DNA of 64,000 nucleotides from contig NZ_CP173678.1 in the NCBI RefSeq assembly GCF_051903925.1, positions 3,968,001 to 4,032,000 of the forward strand, read 5' to 3'. The stretch is from G051903925 sp051903925 (GTDB taxonomy: Bacteria > Pseudomonadota > Alphaproteobacteria > Zavarziniales > Zavarziniaceae). A program made the translations under genes and the position numbers. The notes below the pieces were generated by a model. It did not search any database and was not told the DNA's origin. It saw only the letters and a program-made list of their open reading frames with translations. Below, one piece after another: positions 14,985 to 24,620 of the stretch (the stretch's first letter is position 1; each line of letters opens with the position of its first letter).

Positions 14985-16304
14985 ATGGACGCCCTCGGCA
15001 TCGACGCTGGCGACGCGGTCCCGGCGGCCGGCTGCGCCGCCCCCCCGCCCCGCGTCGTGCTGCGCGAACGGGGCCAGCGCGAGGTCTTCTGCGGCCTGAC
15101 CGGCATCGTCTGGCTGCACCGCAAGATCCAGGACGCCTTCTTCCTGGTCGTCGGCTCCCGCACCTGCGCCCACCTGCTGCAGTCCGCCGCCGGCGTCATG
15201 ATCTTTGCCGAGCCGCGCTTCGCCACCGCCATCATGGAGGAGCGCGACCTGGCGGGCCTGGCCGACACGAACGAGGAGCTGGACCGCGTCGTCACCCGCC
15301 TGCTGGAACGCCGGCCGGACATCCGCCTGCTCTTCCTGGTCGGCTCCTGCCCGTCCGAGGTGATCAAGCTCGACCTGGGCAAGGCGGCGCAGCGCCTGTC
15401 CGCCCGCCACCGCGCCACGCCCGACCGGGCGGCGGTCCGCGTCCTGCACTATTCCGGTAGCGGCATCGAGACGACCTTCACCCAAGGAGAGGACGCCTGC
15501 CTGGCGGCACTGGTCCCCGAACTGCCGCAGGCCAGCCCCGGCCGCACGCTGCTTCTGGTCGGTGCCCTGCCCGACATCGTGGAGGACCAGTTCCGCCGCA
15601 TCCTGGCGGAGCTTGGCATCGCCCGGGTCGACGTCCTGCCCGGCGTGCGGGGCGAGGCCATGCCGGCGATCGGCCCCGAGACGCTGTTCCTGCTGGCCCA
15701 GCCCTTCCTGTCCGACACCGCGCGGGCGCTGGAACGGCGCGGTGCCCGCCACCTTCCGGCTCCCTTCCCGCTGGGGGTCGAGGGGACGACGGCCTGGCTG
15801 AAGGCGGCGGCCGACGCATTCGGCGTCGCGCCCGCGGTCTTCGACCGGGCCGTCGGACCGGGGCGCGAGCGTGGACAACGCGCCGTCGCCCGCCACCGCG
15901 CGGCACTGGCCGGGCGCCGCATCTTCTTCTTCCCCGATTCGCAGCTTGAGATCCCGCTGGCCCGCTTCCTGGCGCGGGAGCTCGGCATGATCCCGGTGGA
16001 GGTGGGCACCCCCTTCCTGCACGGCCCGATCATGGCGCCGGAACTCGCGCTGCTGCCCGACGACGCGATCCTGAGCGAGGGCCAGGACGTGGAGCGCCAG
16101 CTCGACCGCTGCCGCGACGCGCGGCCCGACCTGGTCGTCTGCGGCCTGGGCCTGGCCAACCCGCTGGAGGCGGAGGGCCTGGCCACCAAGTGGTCGATCG
16201 AGCTCGTCTTCTCTCCCATTCACGGCTTCGATCAGGCGGGCGACCTGGCGGAGCTTTTCGCCCGGCCCCTGGCGCGCCGCGCGGCGCTGAGGTTTGCCTC
16301 ATGA
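14985..16304 (+). CDS. bchN: Light-independent protochlorophyllide reductase subunit N
   Basis: 439 residues. With BchB it forms the NifDK-like catalytic component that reduces ring D of protochlorophyllide in the dark. Three cysteines expected to bind the shared 4Fe-4S cluster are Cys36 (FCGLTGI), Cys61 (SRTCAHLLQ) and Cys122 (VGSCPSEVIKLDL). LATKWSIELVFSPIHGFDQ near the C-terminus is typical. ATG 14985 follows the bchF stop by two bases and the stop overlaps bchB in an ATGA, so translation is coupled and should give equal N and B subunits. Confidence 0.97.
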   Translation: MDALGIDAGDAVPAAGCAAPPPRVVLRERGQREVFCGLTGIVWLHRKIQDAFFLVVGSRTCAHLLQSAAGVMIFAEPRFATAIMEERDLAGLADTNEELDRVVTRLLERRPDIRLLFLVGSCPSEVIKLDLGKAAQRLSARHRATPDRAAVRVLHYSGSGIETTFTQGEDACLAALVPELPQASPGRTLLLVGALPDIVEDQFRRILAELGIARVDVLPGVRGEAMPAIGPETLFLLAQPFLSDTARALERRGARHLPAPFPLGVEGTTAWLKAAADAFGVAPAVFDRAVGPGRERGQRAVARHRAALAGRRIFFFPDSQLEIPLARFLARELGMIPVEVGTPFLHGPIMAPELALLPDDAILSEGQDVERQLDRCRDARPDLVVCGLGLANPLEAEGLATKWSIELVFSPIHGFDQAGDLAELFARPLARRAALRFAS

Positions 16305-17839
16305 AGCTCAGCGTCTGGACCTATGAGGGCCCGCCCCATGTCGGCGCCATGCGCGTCGCGGCGGCGATGCGGGATGTCCACTACGTCCTGCACGCGCCCC
16401 AGGGCGACACCTATGCCGACCTGCTCTTCACCATGATCGACCGGCAGGGCGCCCGCCCGCCGGTGACCTACACCACGTTCCAGGCCCGCGACCTGGGCGG
16501 CGATACCGCGGAACTGTTCCGCACCGCCGCCCTTGAGGCCTGCGCCCGCTTCCGTCCCCAGGCCCTGCTGGTCGGCGCCTCGTGCACGGCGGAGCTGATC
16601 CAGGACGATCCGGGCGGCCTGGCCCATGCCCTGGCCCTGCCGGTGCCGGTGGTGCCGCTGGAACTGCCCTCCTACTCCAAGAAGGAAAGCTGGGGCGCCG
16701 GCGAGACCTTCTACCAGATCGTGCGCCGCCTGGCCGACCCGACCCGCCGGGCCCCGCCCCGCGCCGGACGGCGTCCGCGCTGCAACCTGCTGGGCGCCAC
16801 CGCGCTCGGCTTCCACCACCGCGACGACGTCGTGGAGGTGACGCGCCTGCTGGGCCAGATGGGCATCGACGTGGCGCTGTGCGCGCCGCTCGGCGCCTCC
16901 CCCGCCGACATTGCCGGGATCGGGGAGGCCGACTTCAACGTGGTGCTCTACCCGGAAACGGGCGAATCGGCCGCGCGCTGGCTGGAGAAGACCTTCGGCC
17001 AGGCAATGACCCGCACGGTGCCGATCGGCTTTGGCGCCACGCGCGACTTCGTGGCGGAGGTGGCCGCCCTGGCCGGTGTCGACGCCGGCGCCGTCCTGGC
17101 CGATCCGCCCTCGCGCATGCCCTGGTGGTCGCGGTCGGTCGACAGCACCTACCTCACGGGCAAGCGCGTCTTCATCTTCGGCGACGCCACCCACGCCATC
17201 GCCGCCGCCCGCGTCGCGCACGAGGAGATGGGCTTCAAGGTCGTTGGCCTGGGCGCCTACAACCGCGAGTTCGCCCGCGACGTCCGTGCCTGTGCCGAGC
17301 GCCTGGGGGTGGAGGCTCTGATCACCGACGACTACCTGGAGGTGGAGGCCCGCATCGCCGCGCTGCAGCCCGAGCTGGTCCTGGGCACGCAGATGGAGCG
17401 GCACATCGCCAAGCGGCTGGGTGTCGCCTGCGCCGTCATCTCGGCGCCCATGCACGTCCAGGACGTGCCGGCCCGCTTCTCGCCCCAGATGGGGTTCGAG
17501 GGGACGAACGTCCTGTTCGACACCTGGATCCATCCCCTGGTGATGGGGCTGGAGGAGCATCTGCTGACGATGTTCCGCAGCGATTTCGAATTCAGCGACG
17601 CGGCCGGTCCTTCCCACCTGGGGGCCGCGCACGCCAGCCCGCCGGCCCCGGCGCCAGTGGAGGCGGCCGCCGGCACCGCGCTCACCTGGGCCAGCGAAGC
17701 CGAGCAGGAGCTGAAGAAGATCCCCTTCTTCGTCCGCGGCAAGGCGCGCCGGAATACCGAACGCTTCGCGGCCGAACGGGGCCTGGCGATCGTCACCATC
17801 GGGACGCTGTACGATGCGAAATCGCATTTCGGGCGCTGA
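16301..17839 (+). CDS. bchB: Light-independent protochlorophyllide reductase subunit B
   Basis: 512 residues. The N-terminus KLSVWTYEGPPHVGAMRVA is the BchB signature, and Asp36 (PQGDTYADLLF) matches the unusual aspartate ligand of the 4Fe-4S cluster. LPSYSKKESWGAGETFYQ and VISAPMHVQDVPARFSPQMG are further conserved blocks. The C-terminal domain after about residue 440 (WASEAEQELKKIPFFVRGK...AIVTIGTLYDAKSHF) is the substrate-shielding BchB tail; a Pro/Ala linker precedes it. It overlaps bchN by four bases and bchH by 26 bases, so all three are tightly packed. Confidence 0.97.
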   Translation: MKLSVWTYEGPPHVGAMRVAAAMRDVHYVLHAPQGDTYADLLFTMIDRQGARPPVTYTTFQARDLGGDTAELFRTAALEACARFRPQALLVGASCTAELIQDDPGGLAHALALPVPVVPLELPSYSKKESWGAGETFYQIVRRLADPTRRAPPRAGRRPRCNLLGATALGFHHRDDVVEVTRLLGQMGIDVALCAPLGASPADIAGIGEADFNVVLYPETGESAARWLEKTFGQAMTRTVPIGFGATRDFVAEVAALAGVDAGAVLADPPSRMPWWSRSVDSTYLTGKRVFIFGDATHAIAAARVAHEEMGFKVVGLGAYNREFARDVRACAERLGVEALITDDYLEVEARIAALQPELVLGTQMERHIAKRLGVACAVISAPMHVQDVPARFSPQMGFEGTNVLFDTWIHPLVMGLEEHLLTMFRSDFEFSDAAGPSHLGAAHASPPAPAPVEAAAGTALTWASEAEQELKKIPFFVRGKARRNTERFAAERGLAIVTIGTLYDAKSHFGR

Positions 17840-20800
17840 CGCGTCGCTCCCGGGTTCGCCGGCCGCGGTCCTCTCGGCCGCGGTCCCGGTCCGTGTCGTC
17901 ATCGTCACGCTGGACATGCACCTGGCGCATGCGGTCGACCGCGTCGGCCGGCGCCTGGCGCAGCAGGTGCCGGGCCTGGTCCTGACCCTGCATGCGGCCG
18001 CCGAATGGGAGCACAATCCAGCAGCCCTGGAACGGGCCAAGGCCGACATCGCCCAGGCCCATGTCGTGATCGCCACGATGCTGTTCCTGGACGACCATGT
18101 CCGCGCGATCCGGCCCGCTCTGCTGGCCCGGCGCGAGGCCTGCGATGCGATGGCCGTGGTCATGTCGGCGCCCGACGCGGCGCGGCTGACGCGCCTGGGG
18201 TCCTTGCGCATGGACGCGCCCGAAAGCGGCCTGACCCGGCTGCTGAAGCGCCTGCGCGGCAAGGGGACGGAGGGCAAGCCCGCCTCCGGCGCCGGCCAGA
18301 TGGCGATGCTGCGCCGCCTGCCCCGCATCCTGCGCCTGATCCCGGGCAAGGCGCAGGACCTGCGCGCCTTCTTCCTGACCATGCAGTACTGGCTGGCCGG
18401 CTCCGACGCCAATATCGAAAGCCTGGTCCGCTTCCTGCTGAACCAGTACGCCGACGGGCCGCGCCGGGCCTTGCGCGGCACGTTGAACCCGCCGGCGCCG
18501 ATCGACTATCCGGACGTCGGCCTCTATCACCCGCGCCTTCCCAACCGCATGACCGAGCGGCTGGACGACCTGCCGCCAGCACCTGCGGGCGCTGCCGGCA
18601 CCGTCGGCGTGCTGATCCTGCGCTCCTACGTCCTGGCGGGCGACACGGCGCACTATGACGGGGTCATCGCGGCGCTGGAGGCGCGCGGCCTGCGCGTGCT
18701 GGTCGCGTTCGCCACCGGCCTCGATTCGCGGCCGGCGATCGAGGCCTATTTCGAGGAGGGCGGACGCCCCCGCATCGACGCCCTGGTGTCCCTCACCGGC
18801 TTCTCGCTGGTCGGCGGGCCCGCCTACAACGACCAGACGGCGGCCGGGCAGATCCTGGGCCGCCTGGACGTCCCCTACATCGCCGCCATGCCGGTGGAGT
18901 TCCAGACCCTGGAGGGCTGGCGCGAGTCGCGCCATGGCCTGACCCCGGTCGAGGCCACGATGATGGTGGCGATCCCGGAACTGGACGGTGCCATTGCGCC
19001 GCTGGTCTATGGTGGCCGTTCCGCCGCCTCGGACGGGCCGCAGCGTATGCAACCGGAGCCGGAGCGCGCGGCGGCGCTGGCTGCGCGCGTCACGCGCCTG
19101 GTGGCGCTGCGCCGAACGGCCCGGGCGGAGCGGCGCATCGCCATCGTCCTGTTCAATTTCCCGCCCAATGCCGGCGCCACCGGGACGGCCGCCCACCTGG
19201 CTGTCTTCGAATCGCTGTTCAACACGCTGTCGGCGATGCGGCGGGCGGGCTATGCCGTCGACCTGCCGCGCGATGTCGATGCCCTGCGCGCCCGCCTGCT
19301 GGATGGCAATCGCGAGCGCCACGGCACCGATGCCAATGTCCATGCCCTGGTGCCGGTCGACGACCATGTGCGGCGCGAGCCGCATCTGGATGCGCTGGAG
19401 CAGCAATGGGGCCCGGCGCCCGGCCGGCACCTGACCAATGGCCGCGCGCTCTACATCCAGGGCGCCCAGTTCGGCCAGGTCTTTGTCGGGCTGCAGCCGG
19501 GCTTCGGGATCGAGGGCGACCCGATGCGCCTGCTGTTCGACGGCAGCTTCGCGCCAACCCACGCCTTCAGCGCCTTCTATCGCTGGCTGCGGGAGGATTT
19601 CGCCGCCCACGCCGTGCTCCATTTCGGGACCCACGGCGCGCTGGAGTTCATGCCGGGCAAGCAGGTGGGACTGGGGAGCACATGCTGGCCGGAGCGGCTG
19701 ATCGGCGACCTGCCGAACGTCTATCTCTACGCCGCCAACAACCCGTCGGAGGGCACGCTGGCCAAGCGCCGGTCCGCCGCCACGCTGGTCAGCTACCTCA
19801 CCCCCTCGATGCGCGAGGCGGGGCTCTACAAGGGCCTGCTCGACCTGAAGCACGCGGTCGAGCGCTGGCGGGCCCGCACCGCGCCCGATCCGGAGCTGGA
19901 GGCGACGATCGTCGACCAGGCCGCGGCGCTGGACCTGGCGCTGGACGATCGGGGCATCGCGGGTCTAGCCGCGCGCCTCTACGAGTATGAACAGGCCTTG
20001 ATCCCCGATGGCCTGCATGTCGTGGGCGCTGCCCCCGACGCCGCCGCGCGCGCCGCCCAGCTGGCCCACATCGCCGGGGCCCAGGGCGGAGCGGTGCCGC
20101 CCGCCGCCGTCCTGGACGCCCTGGCGGCCGGCGTGCCGGCGGAGCGGGCGCTGCGCCTGTGGGACACGCCCGCCACGCCCGACCTGCGCCGCCTGCTGGA
20201 CGACCTGGCCCGTGCCAATGGGCACCTTGCGGGGTCTGGCGAGCTCGATGGGCTCCTGACCGCGCTCGACGGCCGCTTCGTGGCGCCGGCGCCCAGCGGC
20301 GACCTGCTGCGCACGCCCGAGATCCTGCCGACCGGCCGCAACCTGCACGGTTTCGACCCGTTCCGCCTGCCCAGCGCCGCGGCGATGCGCGACGGTGCGG
20401 CCCAGGTGCGTCGCCTGCTGCAGCGCCATGCGGAAGCCGGCAGCCCGGCGCCGGAGACGATCGCCTTCGTCCTGTGGGGCTCCGACAACCTGAAGGGCGA
20501 GGGCGAGCCGATCGGCCAGGTCCTGGCGCTGCTGGGCGCCCGTGCCCGCTTCGACGCCTATGGCCGCCTGTGCGGCGCCGAACTGCTGCCGCTGGAGCAG
20601 CTGGGCCGGCCGCGCATCGACGTGCTGGTGACCCTGTCCGGCATCTTCCGCGACCTGCTGCCGCTCCAGACGCGCATGCTGGCCGAGGCCGCCTGGCTGG
20701 CCGCCAGCGCCGACGAGCCGCCGGAGCGCAACTTCGTGCGCAAGCACGCCCTGGCGGCCCAGGCCGAACTGGGCTGCGACCTGGAGGAGGCGGCCCTGCG

Positions 20801-21524
20801 CGTCTTCTCGAACGCCGAAGGGGCCTACGGCGCCAACGTCAACCACATGATCGACGCCGGCTGCTGGACCGACGGGGACGAACTGGCCGACACCTACCAG
20901 GCGCGCAAGTGCTTCGCCTATGGCCGCAGCGGCAGCGCCACGCGGCAGCCCATCCTGCTGGGCCAGGCGCTGCGTACCGTCGACCTCGCCTATCAGAACA
21001 TCGAATCGCTCGAACTGGGCGTCACCGCGATCGACCACTATGTCGACACGCTGGGCGGCATCAGCCGCGCGGCGCGGCGCGCCCGCGGGGCAGAGATCGC
21101 CGTCTATGTCGGCGACCAGACCCAAGGCACGGCCAAGGTCCGCAGCCTGGCCGAGCAGGTGACGCTGGAAACCCGCACGCGGATGCTGAACCCGCGCTGG
21201 TACGACGGCCTGCTGCGCCACGGCTACGAGGGCGTGCGCCAGATCGAGGCCCAGGTGACCAACACCTTCGCCTGGTCGGCCACGACCGACCAGGTGGCGC
21301 CGTGGGTCTACCAGCGCATCAGCGAAACCTTCGTCCTGGACCCGGACATGCGTGCCCGGCTCATGGACCTGAACCCAAAGGCCTCGGCCCGCATGGCCAA
21401 CCGGCTGATCGAGGCGCACGAGCGCAACTTCTGGTCCCCCGACGCCGCCACGCTCGACGCCCTGCGTCTGGCTGGCGACGAGATCGAGGACAGGCTGGAA
21501 GGCGTGCTGGTGGCGGCGGAATGA
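17814..21524 (+). CDS. bchH: Magnesium chelatase subunit H
   Basis: 1236 residues, normal for BchH. It is the porphyrin-binding catalytic subunit of Mg-chelatase, inserting Mg2+ into protoporphyrin IX with BchI and BchD (not in this window). Typical blocks are IVTLDMHLAHAVDR near the start, AVLHFGTHGALEFMPGKQVG, and LYAANNPSEGTLAKRRSAAT. HFGTHGALEFMPG contains the conserved His/Glu active-site region. The start at 17814 lies inside the bchB 3' end; the first 25 residues before VRVVIVTLD are not conserved, so initiation at this ATG is a reasonable but not certain choice. bchL follows 13 bases later. Confidence 0.96.
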   Translation: MRNRISGADASLPGSPAAVLSAAVPVRVVIVTLDMHLAHAVDRVGRRLAQQVPGLVLTLHAAAEWEHNPAALERAKADIAQAHVVIATMLFLDDHVRAIRPALLARREACDAMAVVMSAPDAARLTRLGSLRMDAPESGLTRLLKRLRGKGTEGKPASGAGQMAMLRRLPRILRLIPGKAQDLRAFFLTMQYWLAGSDANIESLVRFLLNQYADGPRRALRGTLNPPAPIDYPDVGLYHPRLPNRMTERLDDLPPAPAGAAGTVGVLILRSYVLAGDTAHYDGVIAALEARGLRVLVAFATGLDSRPAIEAYFEEGGRPRIDALVSLTGFSLVGGPAYNDQTAAGQILGRLDVPYIAAMPVEFQTLEGWRESRHGLTPVEATMMVAIPELDGAIAPLVYGGRSAASDGPQRMQPEPERAAALAARVTRLVALRRTARAERRIAIVLFNFPPNAGATGTAAHLAVFESLFNTLSAMRRAGYAVDLPRDVDALRARLLDGNRERHGTDANVHALVPVDDHVRREPHLDALEQQWGPAPGRHLTNGRALYIQGAQFGQVFVGLQPGFGIEGDPMRLLFDGSFAPTHAFSAFYRWLREDFAAHAVLHFGTHGALEFMPGKQVGLGSTCWPERLIGDLPNVYLYAANNPSEGTLAKRRSAATLVSYLTPSMREAGLYKGLLDLKHAVERWRARTAPDPELEATIVDQAAALDLALDDRGIAGLAARLYEYEQALIPDGLHVVGAAPDAAARAAQLAHIAGAQGGAVPPAAVLDALAAGVPAERALRLWDTPATPDLRRLLDDLARANGHLAGSGELDGLLTALDGRFVAPAPSGDLLRTPEILPTGRNLHGFDPFRLPSAAAMRDGAAQVRRLLQRHAEAGSPAPETIAFVLWGSDNLKGEGEPIGQVLALLGARARFDAYGRLCGAELLPLEQLGRPRIDVLVTLSGIFRDLLPLQTRMLAEAAWLAASADEPPERNFVRKHALAAQAELGCDLEEAALRVFSNAEGAYGANVNHMIDAGCWTDGDELADTYQARKCFAYGRSGSATRQPILLGQALRTVDLAYQNIESLELGVTAIDHYVDTLGGISRAARRARGAEIAVYVGDQTQGTAKVRSLAEQVTLETRTRMLNPRWYDGLLRHGYEGVRQIEAQVTNTFAWSATTDQVAPWVYQRISETFVLDPDMRARLMDLNPKASARMANRLIEAHERNFWSPDAATLDALRLAGDEIEDRLEGVLVAAE

Positions 21525-21537
21525 CGAGGAGATCACC

Positions 21538-22443
21538 ATGAACCTGCCCCTGTGCCGGCCGATCCCCAACTTCATCGGCAAACCCGATGGAGAAGGCAGC
21601 GTGCAGGTCCACCAGGATCCGCGCGTGAAGATCGACGGCGCCAAGGTCTTCGCCATCTATGGCAAGGGCGGCATCGGCAAGTCGACGACCTCGTCCAACC
21701 TCTCGGCCGCGTTCTCCAAGCTGGGCAAGCGGGTGCTGCAGATCGGCTGCGATCCCAAGCACGATTCGACCTTCACGCTGACCAAGCGGCTGATCCCGAC
21801 GGTGATCGACGTCCTGGAACAGGCCGACTTCCACAGCGAGGAACTGCGGCCCGAGGACTATGTGGTCGAGGGCTATAACGGCGTCATGTGCGTCGAGGCG
21901 GGCGGCCCCCCGGCCGGTACCGGCTGCGGCGGCTATGTCGTGGGCCAGACGGTGAAGCTGCTCAAGGAGCACCACCTGCTGGAGGACACCGACGTCGTCA
22001 TCTTCGACGTCCTGGGCGATGTCGTCTGCGGCGGCTTCGCCGCGCCCCTGCAGCATGCCGAGCGGGCGCTGATCGTGACCGCCAACGACTTCGACTCGAT
22101 CTTCGCGATGAACCGGATCGTGGCGGCCATCCGCGCCAAGTCCAAGACCTATGACGTGCGCCTGGGCGGCGTCATCGCCAATCGCAGCGAGCAGACGGAC
22201 GAGATCGACCGCTTCAACGACGCGATCGGCATCGGCCGCGTCGCCCACTTCCCCTCGCTCGACATCATCCGCAAGTCCCGGCTGAAGAAGTCGACGCTGT
22301 TCGAGATGGAACAGTCGCCCGAACTGGACAAGGTCCTGGACGAGTACCTGCGCCTGGCGGCGACGCTCTACGCGGGCGAGACGCGCTACGACGCGATGCC
22401 GATGAAGGATCGCGACATCTTCGACTTCCTGGGGTTCGACTGA
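21538..22443 (+). CDS. bchL: Light-independent protochlorophyllide reductase iron-sulfur ATPase
   Basis: 301 residues, NifH-like. The P-loop YGKGGIGKST is at 41-50. Cys130 (TGCGG) and Cys164 (VVCGGFAAP) should hold the 4Fe-4S cluster bridging the homodimer, and QIGCDPKHDST is the switch-region motif. It donates electrons, with ATP hydrolysis, to BchNB. The oxygen-sensitive cluster makes this enzyme work best at low oxygen. GACGAGGAGATCACC precedes the ATG with a good ribosome site. The stop overlaps bchM in TGATG. Confidence 0.97.
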   Translation: MNLPLCRPIPNFIGKPDGEGSVQVHQDPRVKIDGAKVFAIYGKGGIGKSTTSSNLSAAFSKLGKRVLQIGCDPKHDSTFTLTKRLIPTVIDVLEQADFHSEELRPEDYVVEGYNGVMCVEAGGPPAGTGCGGYVVGQTVKLLKEHHLLEDTDVVIFDVLGDVVCGGFAAPLQHAERALIVTANDFDSIFAMNRIVAAIRAKSKTYDVRLGGVIANRSEQTDEIDRFNDAIGIGRVAHFPSLDIIRKSRLKKSTLFEMEQSPELDKVLDEYLRLAATLYAGETRYDAMPMKDRDIFDFLGFD

Positions 22444-23141
22444 TGGCGACGCCCACCTTCGACGAGCGGCGCGGCCGGCTCGAGATCTATTTCGATCGCA
22501 CCGCGCGTGATGCCTGGGCCCAGCTGACATCCGACGCGCCGGTCAGCGGCATCCGGGCAACGGTCCGCGCGGGCCGCGACCGGATGCGCGACATCCTGCT
22601 GTCCTGGCTGCCGCTGGACATGGCCGGCCGCCGCCTGCTGGACGCCGGCTGCGGCACGGGGGCCCTGTCGCTGGCCGCGGCACGGCGCGGCGCCCGCGTC
22701 GTTGCCGTGGACATTGCCGACGGTCTGGTCGGCATCGCCCGCCAGCGGCTGCCCGCCACCATCGCCGGCGCCGTCGACTTCCGCTGCGGCGACATGCTCG
22801 ACCCCGCGATCGGGCCGGTCGACCACGCCGTCGCCATGGATTCGCTGATCCATTACGAGACGCCCGACATCGTCGCGGCACTCGCCCGCCTCGCCCCGCG
22901 CGTGCGCCACAGCATCGTGTTCACCGTGGCGCCCAGCACGCCCGCGCTGATGCTGATGCACAGGCTGGGCCGCGTCTTTCCGCGCGGCAACCGGGCGCCT
23001 GCGATCGTGCCGGTCAAAGTGGACGGCCTTGCCGCCCGCGTCGCCGCCGAGCCGGCCCTGGCCGGCTGGCGCCTGGGCCGGACGGAGCGCGTCACGTCGG
23101 GCTTCTACATGTCGCACGCCCTGGAACTGGTGCGCGCGTGA
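22443..23141 (+). CDS. bchM: Magnesium-protoporphyrin IX O-methyltransferase
   Basis: 232 residues. The SAM-binding motif I is LLDAGCGTGALSLAAARRGA (about 61-80), followed by VVAVDIADGLVGIARQ and the MDSLIHYE block of Mg-protoporphyrin methyltransferases. It methylates the ring C propionate to give the monomethyl ester that AcsF cyclises. It is coupled to bchL (TGATG) and to lhaA (GTGA). Length and motifs are normal. Confidence 0.96.
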   Translation: MATPTFDERRGRLEIYFDRTARDAWAQLTSDAPVSGIRATVRAGRDRMRDILLSWLPLDMAGRRLLDAGCGTGALSLAAARRGARVVAVDIADGLVGIARQRLPATIAGAVDFRCGDMLDPAIGPVDHAVAMDSLIHYETPDIVAALARLAPRVRHSIVFTVAPSTPALMLMHRLGRVFPRGNRAPAIVPVKVDGLAARVAAEPALAGWRLGRTERVTSGFYMSHALELVRA

Positions 23142-24592
23142 GCCCGCGCGGGGCAGGGTCGCGGCGGTCGCTGGGGGGGCGGCTGTGGTCGCGCGTCGGC
23201 CCGGGCTTCCTGCCCTTTGCCGATGCCGCCAGCGCCGACCTGCCGCTGTCGCGCCTGCTCCGCCTGTCGCTGTTCCAGGTCACGGTTGGCATGGCGATGG
23301 CGCTGACCATCGGCACCCTGAACCGCGTGATGATCGTGGAACTGGCGGTGCCGGCGGCGCTCGTGTCGGTCATGGTGGCGCTGCCCATGGTGTTCGCGCC
23401 GCTGCGCGCGTTCATCGGCTTCAAGTCGGACACCCACCGCTCCTACCTGGGCTGGCGCCGGGTGCCCTATATCTGGTTCGGCACGCTGATGCAGTTCGGC
23501 GGCCTGGCGATCATGCCCTTCGCCCTGCTGGTCCTCTCGGGCGACAGCGGCGCTCCCGTGGCGGTGGGCCAGGTGGCGGCGGCGGTCGCCTTCCTGCTGA
23601 TCGGCGCCGGCATGCAGACGACGCAGACGGCGGGCCTGGCCCTGGCGACCGACCTGGCGCCGGAGGAGGCGCGCCCCCGCGTCGTCGCCCTGATGTTCAC
23701 CATGCTGCTGGTCGGCGTCGTGGTCAGCGGCTTTGCCTTCTCCCTGCTCCTGGCCGATTTCAGCCCCATGCGCCTGATCCAGGTGGTCCAGGGGGCAGCC
23801 GCGCTGACCATGGCCGTCAACCTGGTCGCCCTGTGGAAGCAGGAGGCCCGCGACCCCGGCCGCACGCGTGGTCGCGCCGCCGACGATCCTGATTTCCGCA
23901 CCACCTGGCGGCTGTTCACCGCCCTGCCCGGCCGCCGCCGCTTCCTGCTGGCGGTTGCCCTGGGCACCGTCGCCTTCGCCATGCAGGACCCGCTGCTGGA
24001 ACCCTATGGCGGCGAGGTCCTGGGCATGGGCGTGGGCCAGACGACGATGCTGACCGCCCTGATGGCGGCTGGGGCGCTGGCGGCCTTCGCCGTCGCGGCG
24101 CGGGTGCTGGTCCAGGGCTTCGATCCGTGCCGGCTGGCGGCCTATGGCTTGGTCATGGGGCTGCCTGCCTTCACCGCCGTGCTGCTGGCCGCCCCCCTCG
24201 ACTCGCCCGGATTGTTCCGTGTCGGCGCCATCCTGATCGGCTTCGGCTCCGGGCTCGTCTCCGTCGGCACCCTCAGCGCCGCGATGAACCTGGAGCCGCA
24301 GGCCCGCACCGGCCTTGCCCTGGGCGCCTGGGGCGCCGTCCAGGCGACGGCCGCCGGCGTCGGCATCGGCCTGGCCGGGGTGATCCGCGATGGCATCTCG
24401 AACCTGGCCGAGCGGGGCGCCCTGGGGCCGGCCCTGGACAGCCACGCGACCGGCTATGGCTCGGTCTACTACCTGGAAATCCTGCTGATCCTCGCGGCCC
24501 TGGTCGTGATCGGCCCCCTGGCCCGCCTGACCGACAAGGTCGCGGCGGGCGGGCCCAAGGCTTTGCAGGACGCGACACCGCACGGCGCCTGA
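23138..24592 (+). CDS. lhaA: LhaA-type PucC/BCD-family light-harvesting assembly transporter
   Basis: 484 residues, about twelve membrane helices. LRLSLFQVTVGMAMALTIGTLNRVMIVELAVP and FIGFKSDTHRSYLGWRRVPYIWFGTL are typical of LhaA (ORF F1696 of Rhodobacter capsulatus), needed for LH1 assembly. The gene lies between bchM and puhA as in other purple bacteria. Starts with GTG 23138 inside a GTGA overlap with the bchM stop. It is a paralogue of the gene at 9210, but keeps the DTHRSYLGWRRVPY loop that is not evident in the latter. Confidence 0.92.
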   Translation: MSPRGAGSRRSLGGRLWSRVGPGFLPFADAASADLPLSRLLRLSLFQVTVGMAMALTIGTLNRVMIVELAVPAALVSVMVALPMVFAPLRAFIGFKSDTHRSYLGWRRVPYIWFGTLMQFGGLAIMPFALLVLSGDSGAPVAVGQVAAAVAFLLIGAGMQTTQTAGLALATDLAPEEARPRVVALMFTMLLVGVVVSGFAFSLLLADFSPMRLIQVVQGAAALTMAVNLVALWKQEARDPGRTRGRAADDPDFRTTWRLFTALPGRRRFLLAVALGTVAFAMQDPLLEPYGGEVLGMGVGQTTMLTALMAAGALAAFAVAARVLVQGFDPCRLAAYGLVMGLPAFTAVLLAAPLDSPGLFRVGAILIGFGSGLVSVGTLSAAMNLEPQARTGLALGAWGAVQATAAGVGIGLAGVIRDGISNLAERGALGPALDSHATGYGSVYYLEILLILAALVVIGPLARLTDKVAAGGPKALQDATPHGA

Positions 24593-24620
24593 AGGACGGC
24601 GCCCCGTTGAGGGGGAGGGC

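Noticed and set aside
16232..19853. Long minus-strand open frames (749 and 686 residues) opposite bchB and bchH
   Set aside because: Shadows of high third-position GC in bchN/bchB/bchH; no family motif and no ribosome site or promoter.
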